Position numbers and translations under genes: made by a program
The notes under the pieces: model-generated
Told to the model about the DNA's origin: nothing
Databases searched by the model: none
Seen by the model: only the letters and a program-made list of their open reading frames with translations
NCBI GenBank assembly: GCA_041391505.1
Contig: JAWKNW010000013.1
Location: 1-64,000 of the forward strand
Length of the DNA stretch: 64,000 bases
Source: Rhodothermales bacterium
GTDB taxonomy: Bacteria; Bacteroidota; Rhodothermia; Rhodothermales; JAHQVL01
Direction of reading: 5' to 3'
Part shown: in pieces, positions 1 through 8,050 of the stretch
Layout of the letters: the number at the start of each line of letters is the position of its first letter
Numbering within the stretch: the first letter of the stretch is position 1

Positions 1-53
1 GGGCGCTGTTGCTGATGGCCTCCCAGGCGCACCTCGTGACGGACGGAGACTGA
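1..53 (+). CDS. C-terminal end of a protein cut by the window edge (uncertain)
   Basis: The frame starting at base 3 is open to a TGA at 51-53 and gives only 16 residues (ALLLMASQAHLVTDGD). Its position, ending 16 bp before the convergent lipoprotein gene, fits the tail of a plus-strand gene. The visible piece is too short to identify, and no domain can be named. It could also be chance open frame. Confidence 0.3.
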   Translation, partial: ALLLMASQAHLVTDGD

Positions 54-69
54 GGACGATCCCGGCCCT

Positions 70-537
70 TCAGAGCGAGTCGGTGGGCAGCGTCTCCGAC
101 GTCATGCGGGTCAGGCGTTTGTCGAGCTGGGCGAGGAAGCGCCGGCGGTAGTCCATCGTCCTTCCCGAACTGGACGCCATCGACGGCACCGCTTCCTGGG
201 TCGATTCCACGATGACGCGGGTGACATCCGGGGTGACGCGCTCCAGGCGAACGGTGACGGTGGCGGTCTGCACGACGCTCTCGCTCGACGCGAACACGCG
301 CTCCTGCGCGTTGCCGGTGAACACGTACGTCGCATTTTCTTCCAGCCATCCATGGTCCTCGATGTTGAGCCGGGCATCGGCAAACGCCTGCGCGACGGCC
401 TCGACCGCCACCGGCAGCGCCGCGGCGTAGTAGCGCGGCCCTTCGTCGGCCAACGACTTGCTGGAGGCGCATCCGACGACGCCCGCGACGGCGAGGCCGG
501 CGCAGACCGCGATGAGGAAACGAAGGCGGGCCGTCAT
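70..537 (-). CDS. small secreted lipoprotein, unknown function
   Basis: 155 residues. The start MTARLRF was chosen because it is followed at once by a hydrophobic signal segment ending in a lipobox (VVGC, Cys23), so the mature protein should be lipid-anchored in the envelope. The frame stays open further upstream, but that stretch lies inside the transporter gene and is not credible. The mature part (about 130 residues) looks like a small alpha/beta fold with alternating hydrophobic strands (TATVTVRLERV, TRVIVEST) and an Arg-rich C-terminal helix; I recognise no named family. It lies 8 bp downstream of the amino-acid transporter on the same strand and is probably the last gene of the run that begins near 7714. 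Confidence 0.75.
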   Translation of the reverse strand: MTARLRFLIAVCAGLAVAGVVGCASSKSLADEGPRYYAAALPVAVEAVAQAFADARLNIEDHGWLEENATYVFTGNAQERVFASSESVVQTATVTVRLERVTPDVTRVIVESTQEAVPSMASSSGRTMDYRRRFLAQLDKRLTRMTSETLPTDSL

Positions 538-545
538 GGGGCGGG

Positions 546-1877
546 TCAGGTTTTGTCGAGCGAAAGCGGCGGCGTTTTTCTCCGCATGAACACATAGAGA
601 GGCAGGCCCAGCACGAGCAGCAGGAAGCCCCAGAAGACGGTCTCCTGGCCCGAGCCGGCGATGGCCCACATCGAATAGGCGAACGCGACGAGGCTGACCG
701 CGAACCGGCCGGCGCGGCGCCATACATCCGTATTGCCGCCGTCGCGCATCCCGAGGAGCAGATCCGTCATGCTCGAAAATACATAGGGCATCAACGTCGC
801 CAGCGTCGCCAGGAGGATCAGGAACGTAAAGGCCTGCACCAGTCCCCGGGTGTAGTTCATGGCGATCAGGACGCTGGAGAGCACGCTGGAGACGAGCAGG
901 CCGGCGGCCGGCGTGCCCCGGTCGTTGAGCCGGGCGAAGCGGGCCGGCAGCAGGCCGTCGAGCGCCGCGGCACGCGGCAGCTGGCCGGACAACAGCACCC
1001 AGCCGTTCAGCGCGCCGAAACACGAGATGGCGGCGCCCGCGCCCATCAAAGACCGACCCCAGGGGCCCCACACCAGGCCGGCTCCGTCGGCAAACGGGGC
1101 GGTGGAGGCAGCCAGGTCCGCCGGGGCGATGATGCCCATGATCGCCACGGTGCACACGATGTAGATGACGGCGGCGATGATGGTGCCGAGCATCGTCGCG
1201 CGGGGGATGGTCTTGGACGGGTTCTCGACGTCCCCCGCCGGCACGGTGCCGGATTCGAGGCCGAGAAACGCCCAGAGCGTCAGCGTGATGGTCGCGCTCA
1301 GCGCGACGAAGGGCGACGAGTCGCTCGGGTTGAAGGGTTGGAAGTGATCAATGTTGAAGGAGAAGAACCCGAACAGGGCCACCGCGATGAGCGGCAGGAC
1401 CTTGAGAATCGTCGTGACCAGCTGGACGCTGCCGGCCTCGCGCACGCCGGCGATGTTGACCGCCGTCAGCAGCCACAGCGCCCCGAGGGCCGCCAGGGCG
1501 CCCAGCGGCGGCGACTCGCCCAGCGCGGGCCAGAAAACCGTGCTGTAGCTGGCGAAGGCGACGGCCAGCGCGGCGTTGGTGGTCCACATGGAAATCCAGT
1601 ACGACCATGCCACCCAGAACCCTCCGAAGTCGCCGAAGCCCTCGCGCGCGTAGGCATAAGGACCTCCGAGCCGGGGCAGCCGCTGGCCGAGCCGGGCGAA
1701 CACGAGCGCGAGGCACAGGGCCCCGCCGGCGCTCACGAGCCATCCCAGAATGCTGATCCCTCCGAAAGGCGCCAGCGACGCCGGCAGCAGAAAGACGCCC
1801 GAGCCGATCATGTTGCCGACGACGAGCGCCGTGCACATCCAGAGGCCGAGGCCGCGACGTTGGGGTAATGCTGACAT
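546..1877 (-). CDS. APC-superfamily basic amino acid/polyamine antiporter (AdiC-like)
   Basis: 443 residues from MSALPQRRG. An upstream in-frame ATG at 1922 would add a 15-residue polar tail and is less likely. The protein is almost wholly hydrophobic, with about 12 predicted membrane helices. It carries the APC helix-1 signature GNMIGSGVFLLPA, the PYAYARE segment of helix 3 and a helix-6 segment ALWAFLGLESG-like (WAFLGLES), all close in pattern to the arginine/agmatine antiporter AdiC. The likely role is exchange of an amino acid or polyamine across the inner membrane; the substrate cannot be read from the sequence. It is 55 bp downstream of the HerA-like ATPase gene and 8 bp upstream of the lipoprotein gene. 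Confidence 0.85.
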   Translation of the reverse strand: MSALPQRRGLGLWMCTALVVGNMIGSGVFLLPASLAPFGGISILGWLVSAGGALCLALVFARLGQRLPRLGGPYAYAREGFGDFGGFWVAWSYWISMWTTNAALAVAFASYSTVFWPALGESPPLGALAALGALWLLTAVNIAGVREAGSVQLVTTILKVLPLIAVALFGFFSFNIDHFQPFNPSDSSPFVALSATITLTLWAFLGLESGTVPAGDVENPSKTIPRATMLGTIIAAVIYIVCTVAIMGIIAPADLAASTAPFADGAGLVWGPWGRSLMGAGAAISCFGALNGWVLLSGQLPRAAALDGLLPARFARLNDRGTPAAGLLVSSVLSSVLIAMNYTRGLVQAFTFLILLATLATLMPYVFSSMTDLLLGMRDGGNTDVWRRAGRFAVSLVAFAYSMWAIAGSGQETVFWGFLLLVLGLPLYVFMRRKTPPLSLDKT

Positions 1878-1932
1878 GGAGGTTAGGTTTGGTGGGTCGT
1901 TGGTTCGTGCGTGACGGGGCACGCAGCGGATC

Positions 1933-3612
1933 TCAGTAAAAGTCGGAGTCGATCGATTTTCGCGCTTCCTCGAGGGTACGTGGTCTCGGGCGGTCGTCCT
2001 GCGCGGTCATCGCATCGAAAAACGTCTGGTCGTACGTGCGGCTTCGGACGACGATCGGCATCGGCACGGCGTGCCCGAGCATCAAGGCCTGCTGCTTGGA
2101 GTCGAGGCCGGCAAGCACCTGCCGGAGCCCCGAGGAACCGCTCGTGCCGACGAGCGCGGCGGCGATGTCCTTCTCGTCGTTGAGCTGGGCCACGATCTTG
2201 GTGCCGATCTGGCTGAGCACTTCCTCGTCGATGGCGCTCGGCCGCTGGTCTACCACGAGGAGCGAGACGTAAAACTTGCGCATCTCGCGCGCGATCTTGC
2301 CGAAAGGCGTCTCCCGCGCGATGCCCGGGCTCAGGAATTTGTGCGCCTCCTCGATGGTGATGATCAGGGGAGTGGGTTTGTCGCCTTCGTTTTTGCTCTG
2401 CAGGTACTTGTTGGTCTTCTCCTCGTACGCATCCCGCAGCCGGCGCGTGATCACGTTGGCGACGAGCAGGTAGACGTCCAGACTCGCATACCGCCCGAAC
2501 TCGAACACGATGGACTTGCCCTGGTCGATCGTTTCCAGCAGGGCCGCGATGACGTCGATCTTGTCCCGCGAGCTGTCCGTACTGAAGAAGTCGTGCCGCT
2601 GAAAGCGGGACAGCTTGCGCTTGAGGGCTTCGAGCGATGCCTGATGCGCGCCGCACGATTCCGCCAGCTCCTGCAGGGCCGGCCCGTCGGCGTCGAGAAT
2701 GCGCTGCAGCCAGGCGCGGCCGTGTTTCTGCTGGACGAGGTAGGCGCTTTCGGCGGCGGTAGGGTTCAGGCTCAGGGTATCCCGCAGCGGGAGGATGTCG
2801 TCGGGGTCGATCTGGTCCGCGTAGAGCCGCACCTCGAAATCCGGCGTGACGCGGCGCTGGCGCGTCGTTTTCGGGTCGAGCGAAAAAATGCTCACCCGGG
2901 ATGGAAAGAGGTCGCGCAGGCCCTTCACGAAGCCGGTGCCGCCGTCGTTTTCGACCGTGGCGCTGTACCCGTATTCCGAGTGCATGTCGAAGATCAGATT
3001 GACCGCGCGGTCGTTCTTGATGGTCCCGCAGAGCAGGAGGCGCGTCAGAAACGTCTTGCCCGTCCCGGTCTTGCCGAACACGGCATTGGAGCGTTCGACG
3101 AACCGCTTGAGGTTGATGCACACCGGGATGCCCTCCATCCCCAGCGGCTCGCCCATGTGGAAGTAGGTCTGGCCCCCGTCGTTCGCCTCGTGCCCGAAGA
3201 TGCGGGCCACGTCGTCGTCGGTGGCGCGCGCGACCGGGGAGAAATGGGCGGGGATGGTCTTGACGGAACGCGCCGGCTCGTCTTGCAGGTCCTGATGCCC
3301 TTCGTTGGGCATCATCAGCATCGGCTTGAGGGCGACGGTCGCGTAGGTCGATACGCCGCGCATCACCTGGCGGAGGAGGTCGTCGTCGGCCGAAGGAGGA
3401 TGCAGGAGGATGCCCTCGTTGGCCGCCTCGATGCGCGCGTCGGTGATCATCGCGAAGAAGTCGTACGATTCGCCCTGGATGACGACGAAGGAGCCGGCGG
3501 ACATATCCTCGACGGAGAGGTTGTCGTCGAGCTTCATGTCGATCCCCTGGCTGAGGGATCCACGGGTGATGACCCCGATCTTGTTGGGGCGGTCGTTAGG
3601 GCTGTTCGTCAT
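1933..3612 (-). CDS. HerA-like (DUF87) hexameric ATPase
   Basis: 559 residues. The N-terminus (IGVITRGSLSQGI) has the look of the HAS-barrel found in HerA-type ATPases. Walker A is GKTGTGKT at about residues 180-187. A Walker B-like strand followed by two acidic residues (LIITIEEAH, Glu421-Glu422) precedes the conserved SPGIARETPFGKIAREMRK and VDQRPS motifs of the DUF87/HerA group. Such proteins are ring-shaped DNA-translocating ATPases; archaeal HerA works with the NurA nuclease in end resection, and bacterial relatives appear in DNA processing and some defence loci. No NurA or other nuclease gene is adjacent. The 5' end overlaps the small membrane-protein gene by 17 bp, which suggests translational coupling. 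The DNA-pumping role is inferred from the family. Confidence 0.88.
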   Translation of the reverse strand: MTNSPNDRPNKIGVITRGSLSQGIDMKLDDNLSVEDMSAGSFVVIQGESYDFFAMITDARIEAANEGILLHPPSADDDLLRQVMRGVSTYATVALKPMLMMPNEGHQDLQDEPARSVKTIPAHFSPVARATDDDVARIFGHEANDGGQTYFHMGEPLGMEGIPVCINLKRFVERSNAVFGKTGTGKTFLTRLLLCGTIKNDRAVNLIFDMHSEYGYSATVENDGGTGFVKGLRDLFPSRVSIFSLDPKTTRQRRVTPDFEVRLYADQIDPDDILPLRDTLSLNPTAAESAYLVQQKHGRAWLQRILDADGPALQELAESCGAHQASLEALKRKLSRFQRHDFFSTDSSRDKIDVIAALLETIDQGKSIVFEFGRYASLDVYLLVANVITRRLRDAYEEKTNKYLQSKNEGDKPTPLIITIEEAHKFLSPGIARETPFGKIAREMRKFYVSLLVVDQRPSAIDEEVLSQIGTKIVAQLNDEKDIAAALVGTSGSSGLRQVLAGLDSKQQALMLGHAVPMPIVVRSRTYDQTFFDAMTAQDDRPRPRTLEEARKSIDSDFY

Positions 3613-3820
3613 CGTCGCGCATGAGCCATTCGGTGAATTTCTCGAACAGGAGTCCGGTCAGGGCGATCCAGATCATTTCGGACGCCATCCGCGGCACGGC
3701 GCGCCGCGCGAAGACCCGAACGAGGCGGGGCAGGCTCAGGACGAGGAGAAACGAGCCGACCATGCCGAACATCCAGCGAAAGAGGCTGCCGGCTAGACGA
3801 CGATCAGCGGGTGTGGCCAT
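3596..3820 (-). CDS. small membrane protein, unknown function
   Basis: 74 residues with two hydrophobic stretches (MFGMVGSFLLVLSL, then MIWIALTGLLFEKF) separated by an Arg-rich loop, and an acidic tail (MRDDDEQP). It should sit in the inner membrane. The gene lies 12 bp downstream of rlmN and overlaps the HerA-like gene by 17 bp, so the two are probably co-translated. No family recognised. The Arg-rich loop predicts that both termini face the same side. Confidence 0.65.
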   Translation of the reverse strand: MATPADRRLAGSLFRWMFGMVGSFLLVLSLPRLVRVFARRAVPRMASEMIWIALTGLLFEKFTEWLMRDDDEQP

Positions 3821-3832
3821 GGCGGTGGGTCA

Positions 3833-4921
3833 TCAGGAGGCTTCGACGGGCGCATCGGAGCGTGACCGGAGCGCGAGCTGCCCGCAGGCGGCGTCGATAT
3901 CCTGGCCCCGGCTGCGCCGCACGGTGACGGTCACGTGGCCGGCCACCAGCACCCGGATGAACCGATTCAGCTGGGGCTCGCTCGTGCGGTTGAAGGGAAG
4001 CTCCTCGACCGGATTGTACATGATGAGGTTGACCTTGCTCGGAGCCCAGCGCACGACGTTGATGAGGTGCCGGGCATCCTCTTCGGAGTCATTGAACCCC
4101 TTGAACATACAGTATTCGTACGTGATCTGCCGGCCCGTTTTGCGGGTGTAATACTGAATCGCCTCCTTCAGCGCCGCGAGATCCGTGCGCTCGTTGCGGT
4201 TTACCGGCATGATCTGGCTGCGCTTCTCGTCGATCGGGGCGTGGAGCGATACGGCCAGGTTGAAGCGCGTCGCGTCGTCCGCGAGTTGCCGGATGCGCCG
4301 GGCGAGGCCGACGGTCGATACGGTGATGCGGCGCGCCGAGAGCCCCATGCCGTCTTCGTGCGTCAGCGCTTCGATGCTCTGCAAGACGGCGTCGTAGTTG
4401 AGCAGGGGCTCGCCCATCCCCATAAACACGATATTCGTGATGCGCCGGCCGAACTCGTTCTCGGCGATCCGGTTCAGCTCCCACACCTGGTCGAAGATGT
4501 CGCCGGCGGTGAGGTTTTCGCTGAAGCCCATCATCCCGGTGGCGCAGAACGTGCAGCCCATCGCGCACCCCACCTGGCTGGAGACGCACACCGTCAGCCG
4601 GCGTGGATCGCCGTCCTCGTCGAAGTCGGGGATCAGCACGGCCTCCACCTTGCGGCCGGAGGCGATCGCGAAGAGACACTTGACCGTCCCGTCCGTCGCC
4701 TGGGCCCGCTGCTCCAGTGTCAGCGGTGCGAGGGCGAACCGTTCGGCGAGCGCGGCACGAAAGGTTTTGGGCAGGTTGGTCATCTCATCGTATGACCTCA
4801 CCCCCTTGTTGTACAGCCAGTCATAGAGCTGCTCGCCCCGGTAGCCGGGCTGCCCGAATTGCGCCGCGAGGCCGAGGACCTCGGCGCGGGGAAGGGAAAG
4901 GAGCGGGGTAGTGGGGTTCAC
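3833..4921 (-). CDS. rlmN: 23S rRNA (adenine-2503-C2) methyltransferase RlmN
   Basis: 362 residues if read from the GTG at 4919-4921. The open frame continues upstream without a conserved sequence, and the GTG start gives a normal family length. The radical SAM [4Fe-4S] motif is Cys119-AMG-Cys123-TF-Cys126. The C-terminal conserved cysteine that resolves the methyl-adduct is Cys346 in DAACGQL. The segments MGMGEPLLNYD, TVSTVGL, ISLHAP-like (AVSLHAP) and MPVNR are family hallmarks. It methylates A2503 of 23S rRNA, and A37 in some tRNAs, in the cytoplasm using S-adenosylmethionine. It lies 70 bp downstream of the ABC permease gene and 12 bp upstream of the small membrane protein. No clear Shine-Dalgarno is visible before the GTG. 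Confidence 0.95.
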   Translation of the reverse strand: MNPTTPLLSLPRAEVLGLAAQFGQPGYRGEQLYDWLYNKGVRSYDEMTNLPKTFRAALAERFALAPLTLEQRAQATDGTVKCLFAIASGRKVEAVLIPDFDEDGDPRRLTVCVSSQVGCAMGCTFCATGMMGFSENLTAGDIFDQVWELNRIAENEFGRRITNIVFMGMGEPLLNYDAVLQSIEALTHEDGMGLSARRITVSTVGLARRIRQLADDATRFNLAVSLHAPIDEKRSQIMPVNRNERTDLAALKEAIQYYTRKTGRQITYEYCMFKGFNDSEEDARHLINVVRWAPSKVNLIMYNPVEELPFNRTSEPQLNRFIRVLVAGHVTVTVRRSRGQDIDAACGQLALRSRSDAPVEAS

Positions 4922-4991
4922 GATGGCACAGGATGAGGCGGAAGGTCCTCCTGCAACGCGCGGAACCGTGCCCGGGTTGCCCCAGCTCCGG

Positions 4992-5780
4992 TCAGTGCGC
5001 GGCGAAGAGCGGCTTGCGTACAGTCCACGCGGCAAACCCGACCATCGCGGCCGCGAAGCCGACGCCGATGATCAGGCTCCACGGGATGCCGACGAGCATC
5101 GACGGAGCCGTCCGGGGCCAGTACATGCCGGAGCGCATGCCGCTGATCATGTAGGAGACCGGGTTGAGGCGGATGCACCACTGCAGCACCGTCGAGGCGC
5201 CCTCATAGGGAAAAAACGCGCCGGAGATCAACCACATGGGCAGCAGAAAGAGGTTCATCACCGCATGAAAGCCGCGCGTCGTCTCCATGCGCCAGGCGAT
5301 GGCGATCCCCAGGGCGGTGAAGGCGATGCCGGCGAGGATGCAGAGGGCCAGGATGAGGAGCAGGCCGGGGATGCTCGGGAAGATGGCGAGAAAAGGCAGC
5401 AGGCAAAGCAACAGCGCGGCCTGGATCAGCGCGAGGGTCGTGCCTCCGAGCGTGCTGCCCAGGACGAACACCGTGCGCGACACCGGCGCCACCAGCGCGG
5501 CCTGGAGGAAGCCGGCCTTGCGCTCCTCGACGATCGAGATCGTCGAAAAGATGGCGGTGAACAGGATCATCAGCGCGATGATGCCCGGAAACAGGAATTC
5601 GAAGTAGCCCACGCCGTCCGCGCCGCCGCCCGGCAGGCTGAACGAACGCTGGAAGCCCATGCCGAGCAGTACCCAGAAGAGGATGGGCTGGGCCAGCGCG
5701 CCAAAAACCCGGCTGCGATCGCGCACGAACTTGACGATTTCGCGTCGCCAGAGAGCGGATAGGCTGTGGATGTAGGACAT
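4992..5780 (-). CDS. ABC-2 type transporter permease
   Basis: 262 residues with about six membrane helices. It contains the typical ABC-2 features: a cytoplasmic N-terminus (ALWRREIVKFVRDRSRV), a middle segment EERKAGFLQAALVAPVSR that corresponds to the coupling helix, and a C-terminal RLNPVSYMISGMR signature. It is the membrane partner of the ATPase encoded 42 bp upstream. Together they should form an exporter of the drug/lipid/heme-export type. Proximity to ctaB leaves open a role linked to heme or cytochrome biogenesis, but the substrate is not visible. Confidence 0.88.
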   Translation of the reverse strand: MSYIHSLSALWRREIVKFVRDRSRVFGALAQPILFWVLLGMGFQRSFSLPGGGADGVGYFEFLFPGIIALMILFTAIFSTISIVEERKAGFLQAALVAPVSRTVFVLGSTLGGTTLALIQAALLLCLLPFLAIFPSIPGLLLILALCILAGIAFTALGIAIAWRMETTRGFHAVMNLFLLPMWLISGAFFPYEGASTVLQWCIRLNPVSYMISGMRSGMYWPRTAPSMLVGIPWSLIIGVGFAAAMVGFAAWTVRKPLFAAH

Positions 5781-5822
5781 CGGGTGGGGTACCGGTTAAA
5801 GGGTTCGGGCGACGGGGAGGGT

Positions 5823-6761
5823 TCAGGCGCTGGCTTCTTCCTCCTCCATGCGCCGGCCGGAAAGCACCATGAACACGTCCTCGAGGGTCGGCTTGCGGAC
5901 CGTGGCCGAGGTGATCGCGCCGCCCATCCGCTCGTAGATGGCCGGCATCTGCGCGATGGCCTCGGCGCCGGCCACCCGCACATCGTTGCCCACGACATCG
6001 GTCTCGTAGCCGAACTCGGCATGGATCCGCTGGGCGAGCGACTCGGGGTCTTCCGCGCTGAGCCAGAGCATGTCGTCGCCGAGGCGCGCCTTCATTTCGG
6101 CCGGCGAGCCCTGCGCGATGAGCCGCCCCCGGCTGAGCAGCACCAGCGCGTCGCAGGCTTCCGCCTCGTCGAGCAGGTGCGTCGCCACGATCATGGTGAC
6201 GCCTTCACGCCGGCGCAGCTGATGGAGCACGTCCCAGAAGGTGCGCCGGGCGATGGGGTCGAGGCCCGTCGTGGGCTCGTCCAGCAACAGGAGCCTGGGG
6301 CGGTGCAGGAGGCCGCGGATCAAGTCGACCCGTCGCTTCTGCCCCCCAGAGAGCTTGCTGATGCGTTCGCGCTCCCGGTCCTTGAGTCCGAACAGGACAA
6401 GCAATTCCTGGATGCGCTGCTGCAGCGGAGCGCCGGCGAGGCCGTAGAGGCTGCCGTGAAACGTCAGGTTTTCGAGGATGGTCAGCTCGCCATCGAGCGC
6501 GGGGTCCTGAAAGATCACGCCGAGGAGAGGGCGGACCTCGGCCGGGGCCGTGACGGGGCTGTGGCCGAAGACTTCGATGCGCCCGGACGTCGGATGGATC
6601 AGGGTCGAGATCGAGCGGAAGAGCGTGGTCTTACCGCTTCCGTTCGGTCCGAGCAGGCCGAACAGGTGGCCGGACTCGATGGAGAACGAAACGCCATCGA
6701 GCGCCTGGAATGCCCCGTAACGATGGGTAAGGGCATCAACGCGTACGGCAGGGTGAGCCAT
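5823..6761 (-). CDS. ABC transporter ATP-binding protein (exporter, ABC-2 partner)
   Basis: 312 residues. Walker A GPNGSGKTT at about residues 38-46, signature KLSGGQKRR, Walker B LLLLDEPTTGLDP and the switch histidine in IVATHLLDEAE are all intact. The C-terminal 80 residues form the extra domain of DrrA/CcmA-like exporters and end in an acidic run (EEEEA). It energises the permease encoded directly downstream. It lies 11 bp after ctaB, so the three genes are very likely one transcript. Confidence 0.93.
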   Translation of the reverse strand: MAHPAVRVDALTHRYGAFQALDGVSFSIESGHLFGLLGPNGSGKTTLFRSISTLIHPTSGRIEVFGHSPVTAPAEVRPLLGVIFQDPALDGELTILENLTFHGSLYGLAGAPLQQRIQELLVLFGLKDRERERISKLSGGQKRRVDLIRGLLHRPRLLLLDEPTTGLDPIARRTFWDVLHQLRRREGVTMIVATHLLDEAEACDALVLLSRGRLIAQGSPAEMKARLGDDMLWLSAEDPESLAQRIHAEFGYETDVVGNDVRVAGAEAIAQMPAIYERMGGAITSATVRKPTLEDVFMVLSGRRMEEEEASA

Positions 6762-6772
6762 GTGGGGATGGA

Positions 6773-7714
6773 TCAGATGAGCCGATCCAGTATGATGAAC
6801 AGTACGAGGGCGGGAATGTGGTAGATGGACACCTTGAGCACGCGGCGGGCGTCCAGGTTGCCGCGGCTACGGAAGAAGACGACGCTGGCATACAGCAGCC
6901 AGCCGCTGAACAGGGTGGCGCCGGCGGCATACAGCCAGCCGGTGAACCCGAAAACGGAAGGCAGCACGCTGGCGATCAGCAGGGCGGCCGAGGCGAGCAC
7001 GACCTGGAAGACGGTAGACCAGCCGTCGGGCTCGACGACGGGCAGCATCTTGAAGCCGGCGCGGCCATAATCCTTGCGGTACATCCACGCAAGGGAGAGG
7101 AAATGCGGCAGCTGCCAGATGACGAGGATCGCGAACATCAGCCATCCACCCAGACCGAACGACCCGGTGGCGGCGGTCCACCCGCCCAGCGCGGGCAGGG
7201 CGCCCGGCAGCGTGCCGACGAGCGTATTGTATTTCGTGTGCTGCTTCAGCGGGGTGTAGAGCAATACGTAGAGCCCGATCGTCGATGCGGCCAGCAGCAT
7301 CGTGATGAGGTTAGTCATCGTGTACAGCAGGACGAGACCCGAGGCCGACAGCAGGATGGCGGTGAGGAAGGCCCGGGGGAGCGTGATGCGTCCGCTCGGA
7401 AGCGGCCGGTCGGCCGTGCGGCGCATCTTTTTGTCCAGCTCTCGCTCGAGGCAGAGGTTGAACGCGGCGCCGCCGGCGGAAGAGAGCGCGACGCCGACCA
7501 GGAGCCCGATGAGCACCACGCTGTCGATGCGCCCCGGCGTGCCGAGGAGGTAGCCCGCCAGCGCGGAAATGGCCACCAGGAAGGAGATTTCGGGCTTGGT
7601 GAGCGAGCCGTAATCCTTTAGCGCCTGCTTGAAAGACCAGGCCGCCGGCGCTTCTGCGACCACGGTCGCGGTAAAGGGGGTAGGTGACTCTACGGCCATG
7701 AAATCCCGGTTCAT
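6773..7714 (-). CDS. ctaB: heme O synthase (protoheme IX farnesyltransferase)
   Basis: 313 residues from MNRDFMAVES; a second ATG five codons later (7699) is equally possible. UbiA-type prenyltransferase with about eight or nine membrane helices. The first Asp-rich region reads NLCLERELDKKMRRTADRPL, the CtaB version of the prenyl-diphosphate/Mg site. The second conserved loop contains YRKDYGRAGFKMLPV. It farnesylates heme B to heme O for terminal oxidases. No oxidase or heme A synthase gene is present in the window. It heads the minus-strand run and is divergent from the phosphohexomutase gene across 336 bp. Confidence 0.93.
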   Translation of the reverse strand: MNRDFMAVESPTPFTATVVAEAPAAWSFKQALKDYGSLTKPEISFLVAISALAGYLLGTPGRIDSVVLIGLLVGVALSSAGGAAFNLCLERELDKKMRRTADRPLPSGRITLPRAFLTAILLSASGLVLLYTMTNLITMLLAASTIGLYVLLYTPLKQHTKYNTLVGTLPGALPALGGWTAATGSFGLGGWLMFAILVIWQLPHFLSLAWMYRKDYGRAGFKMLPVVEPDGWSTVFQVVLASAALLIASVLPSVFGFTGWLYAAGATLFSGWLLYASVVFFRSRGNLDARRVLKVSIYHIPALVLFIILDRLI

Positions 7715-7950
7715 GAGATGATCGCGCTGCCCGCCGCGCGAGGCTGTGTCGATAACGCGCGCCCGGACAGCAGGCAGCAAACGGACGGAATACGGCGCTG
7801 TTCCATTAAAACCCCTTGAAGCCCGCCCCGAAGACACGCGGGGGTGGAACGATTAGGTTAGCAAACGATTCAGGAATGCCGTTCGATACATGCAAATCGC
7901 GAATCGTCTATCGCAAAATAGGGTGTGATATCGGGGTATGCTTCTCCCGG

Positions 7951-7986
7951 TTTGCGGACACATCGCCTGATCGAGCATACAATTTG
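7951..7986 (+). promoter_or_regulatory. candidate promoter for the glmM-yegD operon in the 7715-8050 intergenic region
   Basis: The 336-bp divergent gap between ctaB and glmM must contain promoters in both directions. On the plus strand a TTTG at 7951-7954 and a TACAATTTG at 7978-7986 resemble the Bacteroidota -33/-7 elements (TTTG and TAnnTTTG), but the spacing (23 nt) and the extra base in the second box are off consensus. The rest of the gap is somewhat AT-richer than its surroundings. I see no gene, terminator or long repeat in it. Confidence 0.25.
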
Positions 7987-8050
7987 CCCTTTGCGCCGTA
8001 CCGGGTGCAGTCCTTCCGTTTCGTCTAACCACAACGCTACCTATTGACCC

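Noticed and set aside
2071..3624. Long plus-strand open frame opposite the HerA-like gene
   Set aside because: Antisense shadow; the sequence is Arg/Val/Asp-rich without family features.
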